Shown: piece after piece, positions 57,339 to 64,000 of the stretch
Layout of the letters: each line of letters begins with the position of its first letter
How positions within the stretch are numbered: the stretch's first letter is position 1
Assembly (NCBI GenBank): GCA_947359465.1
Contig: OX375874.1
Location: 88,961,672-89,025,671, forward strand
Length of the DNA: 64,000 nt
Origin: Metellina segmentata
Lineage: Eukaryota; Arthropoda; Arachnida; Araneae; Tetragnathidae
Direction: 5' to 3'
Notes under the pieces: model-generated
The model's database searches: none
The model's input: only the letters and a program-made list of their open reading frames with translations
What the model was told of the DNA's origin: nothing
Position numbers and translations under genes: made by a program

Positions 57339-60273
57339 GGTCAATCCACATGTCAAATCATCAAGATAAAAAAGGATTTGACACCCATGATCACAGATTT
57401 TGATCAAACTTGGCATGTGTGTTCCTTTTATGGATTTAAGAACACATATAAATTTTTTTTGCTCTATCTCAAGCGGCTTATGTTTTATTGCCTGTTAAAG
57501 TTTTTGGAATTTTGCGGATTTTATCGATCAGATGGAGGAAACAGAATTTCTTTATTTTACAAAATAAATTATATCTCCCTTGTTTATCGACCAATGTTGA
57601 TGAAATTTTTTAAGAGTATACATCAATATGTATAGAGTCCAGAAAAAAAATAAATTATACCTGCAAGTATCTTATATATGGTTAGAAAAAATTCCAAAGT
57701 TTTATTTATAGATTTTAAAAATAAAATGGCGAGTTTTACGCTAAGTGGAATATCTTTAAAAGGGTTAAGAACAATCAAAAATTTTTTTTTGTATTCTTGT
57801 TTTAAAAGATATGCTCTACCACATAAAAAAATAAAATGAGTGGTTTTTTTACTCCTTTATTATTTTTACTCACTTTAAAGATAGAAATCACTTGACTCAC
57901 TAATTTTCTTGAAATCGTTAAATTAGAATAACAATTTTAATGAAATTATCATAAAATTTGAATATTTATAATGCTTCTGGAATGGAAAATGTATTACAAA
58001 ACTTACCATTGAAATATTTCAAATTCTAGGTAATAATTCTTTAATTTTCTATAGTGCTTTCATAAGGTTGATTGAACATGCATCATGCATACTTGAGAGA
58101 ATTTATAAGTTCTTCCAGTAATTGTTTTAGGGGTTCCGCAATTGCAATGACGTAAGGGATCGGTACAACACATTCATCTTTCCTTTTGGGTCAGAAAAAT
58201 GATGGTGGTAGTCCGTGAGGATGTAAAACTTTACAGTGGAATCTTCTTCTGCATTCACCTCACTCACCATACCAAAATACCATAAGCTGCCATAAACACA
58301 AGCAATAAAACATCCAGGATATGTCTTAAAAATAAGAAGTTAATATTTGTAATCTTGGATTTGCAAAACTCGAAGTTCATTTGTTGTTTTAATTTGTCTT
58401 TCCAGGTGTCATTGAAGACTTTCCTTCCTAGGGGGGGGGGCTAAGTGTTTTATGTTAAACCCATATTCCTTCACATTCTGTTTTACAATGACTGGTTGCA
58501 AAAAATGACCACTGGGCTTTTAGTTGAAAGTACTTTTCATGCAGACACAGATTAATAAAGTTGTATTTATTTTTATATTGCCCAGAACATCAGTCAGTCA
58601 CAGAAGTAGTGAATGTTTTCTATGTGGGTAGTTCTTTCAGAAAGGTAGTTAGTTTTTTGGATCTCATACACCATAATCGCGTCATGTTTAAGGTCATCAG
58701 ATTTGATACAAAGAGGTAAATTCAGTTTTTTATTGCTTGCATCATTGCAGTGAATGAATAATGACAGGATGAATAGTGCATGAATCTGAGGTCCAGTGGT
58801 AACCTTTCGCTTCTTTTTGTATTGTGAAAGCATAATTTTCACTAAAATACAGAGATAACAGCTGTATTTAAAGAAACTGTTTCCTTTAAACTTTTAATAA
58901 ATGAATCTTGTGATTTAGCAATGTATGAATGAGGTATTGACCTCTTCAGTTTTTCTACTAAGTTATCACTAACCTCATCAACTGAGCTCGAGCACCCTAT
59001 CATTTCAGTTCGATCAGTCAAAACACAGTGATTGTACTCGACAGGGTCTTCATCATCACAGTTCTCAAATTTTGACTGTAAAAACTGGACAAGGCTATAT
59101 TTTGATGGACACTTGTCGCAATGCCTTAGCATATATTCTCTTACTGTTCCTTCACAAACAATATACGAAAAAGGTCTTTGTAATCCTCTTCAATACCTGC
59201 TCAGTGAATCAATAAAATCACATTTTGATGTATTGTGCAAACATACACTAAGTCTGTGCTAGTGGCACCAGCCAAAACACACCATATCAGGTACTAATCA
59301 AAATTGAAAACACATCTTTTTTCGTCACAGCTTGAGTGTATTTATTGCTTATATTTTTCTCTTGAAATAAGTTACTGTGTTAGTGAGTTGACTAGTTTAG
59401 AACTAGTTTTTAAAACTAAATTTAAATTGTAATGTAATTTTATTTACTTTAATTAGACCTAATTGTTAAAAATAAAGAAATTAATTATCTTATTTCTATA
59501 TAATCTCAAGATATAATTGTGGATAACCTATTTTAAAACATTTTTTTGTACACAAACACACAGGCCTGATTAACAATATTAATTACACTATATTACTTTA
59601 ATAATTTTAAATTTGTGTTAGCTTTGTCTAATTTTATTTGAAATTGGTTGATATGTGACATTTGTAGTTAAAATTTTACTAAAATTGTAACTTTAATTGA
59701 ACGTTTTTATGAAAATTAGTGAGTTAAGTGATTTCTATATTAAAGTGAGAAAAAATAATAAAGGAGTGAAAAAAACCATTCATTTTATTTTTCCATGTGG
59801 TAGAGCATATCTTTTAGAACAAGAATACAAAAAAATTTTTTGATTGCCCTTAACCCTTTTGAAGATATTGCACTTAGTGTAGAACTCGTCATTTTATTTT
59901 TAAAATCTTTAAATAGAACTTTGGAATTTTTTTCTGACTATGCATAAGATACTTGCAGGTATAATTAATTTTTTTTCTGGATTCCTAACATATTGATGTA
60001 AACTCTTAAAAAATTTCATCATCATTGGTTGATAAACAAGTGAGATATAATTTATTTTCTATAAAAAACAAATTTGGTTTCCTCCGTCTGATCGATAAAA
60101 ACCGGACAATTCCAAAAACTTTAAGAGGCTATAAAACATAAGACATTTGAGATAGAGCAAAAAAAAATTATACATGTTCTTAAATCCATAAAAGGAACAA
60201 ACATGCCAAGTTTCATCAAAATCTGAGACCATGGGTGTCGGACCCTGGTTGAACTGACGTGGAATGACCCCAT
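57339..60273 (-). mobile_element. DNA transposon with ~0.6-kb inverted repeats, unclassified
   Basis: The left end GGGTCAATCCAC and the reversed right end GGGTCATTCCAC continue as a diverged inverted match for about 600 bp on each side (57339-57950 and about 59680-60273), through CACAGATTTTGATCAAACTT, AATTATATCTCCCTTGTTTA, GATATGCTCTACCACAT and ATAGAAATCACTTGACTCAC. ATT flanks both sides, with one extra C at the right, so the duplication is uncertain. The middle holds a transposase-like pseudogene. I cannot assign a superfamily. Confidence 0.8.
58130..59290 (-). pseudogene. Transposase-like gene of uncharacterised arthropod family, broken
   Basis: Reading leftward: CVLAGATSTDLVYVCTIHQN (about 59270-59215), LRHCDKCPSKYSLVQFL (from 59132), DDEDPVEYNHCVLTDR, HSYIAKSQDSFIKSLKETV, ENYAFTIQKEAKGYHW and SCTIHPVIIH (about 58810-58750), DDLKHDAIMVYEIQKTN (about 58690-58640), then HPHGLPPSFF near 58220. 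I recall the same series of blocks (CVLAGA, C--CP, HHYIAK-Q, ENYSF--Q-----HW) in many repeated, unannotated arthropod proteins. The blocks lie in several frames with stops between, and the region between DDLKHDA and HPHG appears shortened. Its place between long inverted repeats suggests transposase, but catalytic residues are not identified. Confidence 0.65.
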
Positions 60274-60437
60274 TGTTATACTAAAAATTAGTACATGATT
60301 ACAAATTTGTAAGCTGTTTAAAATTACATCTTTTATATTTGATTGATTTAAACGTGAATTTGGAAGTGTGTTCAGGATAATCGAGAAGTCACAGCCTATT
60401 ACATAACACAAATTTTTAAAACCATTCCGTCAATATA

Positions 60438-61999
60438 CAGTGTGTATCGAAATGATAGGTCCACCCGCATTTTTCAAAATTTCGACTCTTAATTTAGAAT
60501 AAGAAACACTTTTTTGGTGGAAATAATTATACAATAATCGTTATAACTATTTAGGAAGCAATTTGTCAAAAATAAATAATTCCTTTTTATTTCACGCAAT
60601 TTTTCATTTTGAGATCGTTTCGAAAAGATAGGTGCACCTTTATAAATCTTTGCTCCAAAACGTTTATTTCCACAAAATTTGCATAAATAACACAGTTCAG
60701 TCTTACTGCGGGATTACGCTGGCTGCTGTGGAAGTATTTAAACAGATTTGAACATCACGTTGCAATCAAATGAAATGGGTCGTCGTTGCAGTCTTTCGCT
60801 GATTGAGCAAGGGAAAATTGATGCATTTAAGAAGTGTTGAAAATCGAAAAGAGACATAACTAAACTTTTAAACAGATCGCATAATGTTGTAAACAATTTT
60901 GTTTTAAACTGGAAATGCTTATGGCACTAAAAAAACATATGGGCGGCCATCAAAAGTGACACCTCGACAAAGAAAGAGTATCGTAAAGGATTTAAAATCT
61001 GAAAATACGAGCTTATCCACGTTGGTCAGGCAACAAAACCCTCCAATATCAAAATCTACGGCCCATAGAGTGGTAAAGAAGTTCGACAATTTAGTTTACT
61101 GGAAGAGGAAAACGGCTCCGAAACTAACTAAAGAGCATAAAAAAAAGCGATTGAAATTTGCACAGGAAGTGATATCCTGGAAAGAAGACTGGCATCGAGT
61201 GATATTCAGTGATGAAAAAAAATTCATCCTGGATGGTCATGATGACTGGCAGTATTACTGGCACGACCTGCGTAACGATGGAGAGATATTCTCGAAGAGG
61301 CAAGCTGGCGGTGGTTCCGTTATGGCATGGGCCGTATTCGGACGTGCAAGAAAAACTGATTTAGCATTTGTAGACAATCGTTTGAATGCTGCAGCCTACC
61401 AACAGCTGCTTGAACAATATTTTCTTCCACAATCAGAGCACATTGGAGGCCCGTTCTTTATGTTCCAACAGGACGATGCTCCCGTGCATACTGCAAAGTC
61501 CACTTTTGAATCGTTTCTGGATAATGGTGTACATATTATCGATTGGCCACCTTGCAGCCCCGACCTGATCCGGTAGAAAACATATGGACCATACTCGCAA
61601 GAGCAGTGTATGCAAGCGAAAAGCAGTACAACTGTACTACAGACTTAAAAGACGCTATTTGCTCCGAATGGGCAAAAATCGAGACAAACTCTTGACAAAA
61701 ACTCGTAGAAACTATGCCGAATAGAATTTATGAGCTCATTCTGAAAAACGGTGGAAAAATTTCGTATTAATTGAACACTAATTCGATGTTTGGTTCAGTG
61801 GACCTATCTTTTTGAAACAGCTGTTTCACATAATTTTTGTCTTCCGTATAATTCCTATGATTTGTATATTATTTATGCATAATTTTGTCATTCTATGAAC
61901 TAACGTAGTTTATAAAATAGCACTTTGTACACAATAAAACTTTTTTTACCAACATAACTTTCGATTTTACTAGTGGACCTATCATTTCGATACACACTG
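60438..61999 (+). mobile_element. Tc1-like transposon inserted in the tRNA-derived array
   Basis: The left end CAGTGTGTATCGAAATGATA and the inverted right end are perfect over at least 25 bp, through GGTCCAC. TA lies on both sides (60436-60437, 62000-62001). Removing the element and one TA restores CAATATAATTACATG, the sequence of neighbouring units. 1562 bp, one transposase pseudogene. Confidence 0.96.
60775..61770 (+). pseudogene. Tc1-type transposase pseudogene (DD34E)
   Basis: The start MGRRCSLSLIEQGKIDAFKK and KSKRDITKLLNRSHNVVNNF form the N-terminal DNA-binding region, with an in-frame TGA after FKKC. The long open frame 60956-61576 has the second DNA-binding part (TPRQRKSIVKDL, ISKSTAHRVVKKF), then VIFSDEKKFILDG (first aspartate) and FMFQQDDAPVHTAKS (second). 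CSPDL is followed by a single-base frame change, after which DPVENIW (glutamate) continues in the next frame. With 34 residues between the second aspartate and glutamate it is DD34E. A TGA near 61694 precedes the C-terminus, which ends at TAA 61768-61770. Not functional as it stands, but only lightly damaged. Confidence 0.92.
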
Positions 62000-62255
62000 T
62001 AATTACATGCCGAGTACTATTTTGCATTGTGTAGCTAATAGAACATTTCATCCAACGCAGCTAAAACAGACCGTTAAGCGTGACAACGATACCAACAAAT
62101 AAGAAAAATTCAATGTCCTCAACTGTCAAATTTCCTTTCACGACATATTCAAGAAAAATTGAACAAATTTTTAAAAACAGCAAAGGCATACGAATATTTT
62201 GCGAGGATTGCTTCGAATTCTCATGTTCAACATTCCAGTGTTGCTAATGCACGTG

Positions 62256-62327
62256 GGCTCGGTGGCGCAACGGTAAAACGTCTGACTTCAGATCAGAAGT
62301 TTGCGTGTTCAAATTTTGTCCGGGTCA
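62256..62327 (+). pseudogene. tRNA-Trp-like, unit 6, anticodon TCA
   Basis: Full 72-nt length. The anticodon loop is CTTCAGA, so bases 62288-62290 are TCA, which would read UGA. The D stem is damaged (GGTAAAACG for GGTAGCGCG) and the T stem is broken (TTCAAATTTTGT). CTTTTAA follows. Expression as a working tRNA is unlikely. Confidence 0.85.
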
Positions 62328-62768
62328 TTAAAAACTTTTAATTTGACAAACAATTCATTTGACTATTGTTATACTAACAATTAGTGAATAGTTGTAAATT
62401 TGGAAGATGTTTAGAATTTTATGTTTATGTTTGATTGATTTAAACGTGAAATTTGGAAGGGTGTTCAGGATAATCGACAAGATAAAGCCTATTAAATAAT
62501 ACAAAATTTTAAAACCACTCCGGCAATATAATAACATGCGAGTACTATTATGCATTGTATAGCTAATAGAACATTTTATCCTACGTAGCTAAAACAGAAC
62601 GTTAAACGTGAAAACGATACCAACAAATAAAAACAATTCAATGTCCTGAACTATCAAATTTCCTTTCACGACGTATTCAAGGAAAATTGAACGAATTTTT
62701 AAAAACTGCAAAGGTATACGAATATTTTGCGATTATTATTTCGAATTCTCATGTTCAACATTACAGTG

Positions 62769-62822
62769 TAGCGCGTCTGACTCCAGATCAGAAGTTTGCG
62801 TGTTCAAATTTTGTCCGGGTCA
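62769..62822 (+). pseudogene. tRNA-Trp remnant, unit 7 (5' deleted)
   Basis: It has the same CAGTG-TAGCGCG junction as unit 3, anticodon CCA, and the same broken T stem (AAATTTTGT) as unit 6. CTTTTAA follows. Confidence 0.88.
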
Positions 62823-63277
62823 TTAAAAACTTTTAATTTGACAAACAATTCATTTGACTATTGTTATACTAACAATTAGTGAATAGTTGTAAATTTGGAA
62901 GATGTTTAGAATTTTATGTTTTATATTTGATTGATTTAAACGTGGAATTTGGAAGGGCTTTCAGGATAATCGAGAAGTTAAAGCCTTTTACGTAACACAA
63001 ATATTTAAAACCATTCCGTCAATATAATTACATGCGAATTTAATTTTTTATTGTATAGCTAATTGGATATTTGATCTAATGTAGCTATAATAGACCGTTC
63101 AACGTGTTAATGATACCAACAAATAATAAAAATTCAATGTCCTGAACTGTCAAATTTCATTTCACGACTTATTGAAGACCAATTGAAATTTTTTTTAAAA
63201 ACTGCATAGGCATACGAATATTTTAAGGATTACTTCGAATTCTCAAGTTCAACATTCCAGTGTTGCTAATGTACAAG

Positions 63278-63349
63278 GGCTCGGTGGCGCAACGGTAGCG
63301 CGTCTGACTCCAGATCAGAAGGTTACGTGTTCATATTACGTAAGAGTCA
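63278..63349 (+). pseudogene. tRNA-Trp-like, unit 8, anticodon CCA, best-preserved 5' half
   Basis: Acceptor 5' strand GGCTCGG, D arm and anticodon arm TCTGACTCCAGATCAGA match the consensus exactly. The T arm is changed (ACGTGTTCATATTACGT), so the B box is altered though the stem can still pair. The 3' acceptor strand AAGAGTC loses two pairs. CTTTTAA follows. It may be a borderline gene, but I call it a pseudogene. Confidence 0.75.
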
Positions 63350-63795
63350 TTAAAAACTTTTAATTTGACTATCAATTCATTTGACTATTGTTAAACTAAC
63401 AATAAGTGAATAAATATAAATTTGGAACTTGTTTAGAATTGTATGTTTTATATTTGATTAATTTAAACGTGAAATTTGGAAGGGTGTTCAGGATAATCGA
63501 GAAGTTTATGCCTATTATATAACACAAAAATTTAAAACCATTCCGTCAATATAATTACATGCGAATACTAATTTTTTACTGTATATTTTATCTGAAGTAA
63601 CTAAAACAGACCGTTCAAAGTGACAACGAAATCAAGTAATAAGAAAAATTTAATGTCCTCAACTGTCAAATTTCCTTTTACGACATATTCAAGAAAAATT
63701 GAACAAATTTTTAAAAACTGCATAGGCATAAGAATATTTTGCGAGGAATACTTTAAATTCTCATGTTCAACTTTCCAGTGTTGCTATTGTACATG

Positions 63796-63866
63796 GGCTC
63801 GGTGGCGCAACAGTAGCGCGTGTGACTCCAGATCAGAAGGTTGCGTGTTGAATCACGTCCGGGTCA
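63796..63866 (+). pseudogene. tRNA-Trp-like, unit 9, anticodon CCA, T-loop deletion
   Basis: 71 nt: acceptor GGCTCGG / CCGGGTC pairs fully and the anticodon loop is CTCCAGA, but the T loop has lost one base (GTGTTGAATCACG), which damages the B box and the T-loop fold. The anticodon stem has one mismatch (TGTGA for TCTGA), and the downstream T-run is reduced to three. Confidence 0.85.
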
Positions 63867-64000
63867 TTAAAAACATTTAATTTGATAAACAATTCATTTG
63901 ACTAATGTTAAACTAACAATTAGTGAATAATTATAAAATTGGAACTTGTTTAGAATTGTATGTTTTATAATTGATTAATTTAAACATGAATTTTGGAAGT

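Larger units (their letters stand above)
54777..64000 (+). repeat. Tandem array of ~515-bp units built around a tRNA-Trp-like gene
   Basis: Ten units are visible. Each has, in order, an AT-rich spacer (GTGTTCAGGATAATCGA, CCATTCCGTCAATATAATTA, ACCAACAAATAAGAAAAATT, TTTCCTTTCACGACATATTC), TTCTCATGTTCAACATTCCA, the tRNA-like segment, then CTTTTAATTT, which supplies a four-T RNA polymerase III terminator. tRNA segments start at 56706, 57226, 62256, 63278 and 63796 (spacing 520, then 518 for the last pair). Partial ones are at 54777, 55703, 56194 and 62769, and in one unit near 55255 the segment is gone. The consensus folds as a full tRNA-Trp cloverleaf with paired acceptor, D, anticodon and T stems. 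Two transposons interrupt a single unit. The array runs off the right edge. Confidence 0.92.

Overview
This is a eukaryotic nuclear window, AT-rich and dominated by repeats. Evidence: spliced exons with GT/AG junctions, an animal-type Prp19 and an arthropod-like Golgi fucosyltransferase, Tc1/mariner and Tigger elements with TA target duplications, tRNA-headed SINEs and a Penelope-like reverse transcriptase. The mix fits an arthropod, and I lean towards a chelicerate such as a spider, but the sequence alone does not prove the taxon.

Positions 1-9050 hold the only two host genes I can support. They converge. The first is the 3' end of PRPF19 on the + strand: exons 2898-3154, 3898-3959 and 7049-7190, with 5' exons outside the window and a decayed Tigger element at 402-2419 in the upstream intron. 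The second is a single-exon alpha-1,3-fucosyltransferase on the - strand (7726-9012).

Positions 9900-42300 are a field of transposon fossils: at least seven Tc1/mariner-type elements or fragments (several with clear terminal inverted repeats, TIRs, and TA duplications), hAT-like and Harbinger-like non-autonomous elements, foldbacks, two SINE families (one copy with a 13-bp duplication, another with a near-perfect 9-bp one), an 87-bp tandem repeat interrupted by a MITE, and an old Penelope-like fragment. No intact host gene was recognised here.

Positions 42331-47320 are a 250-bp satellite of 20 units with rare variants recurring exactly 2500 bp apart. Positions 47866-50903 are a near-perfect palindrome with ~1.45-kb arms, each carrying a Penelope-like reverse transcriptase reading frame, around a 128-bp spacer. 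Between the palindrome and position 54776 lie SINE and unclassified repeats.

From 54777 to the right edge runs a tandem array of ~515-bp units, each containing or having contained a tRNA-Trp-like gene with a downstream T-run typical of RNA polymerase III termination. One unit was hit by two transposons: a 2.9-kb element with ~0.6-kb TIRs and a broken transposase-like gene of an uncharacterised type (57339-60273), and a Tc1-like element (60438-61999) whose TA duplication restores the unit exactly. The tRNA-derived array, the long-TIR element and the inverted Penelope pair are the most distinctive features.
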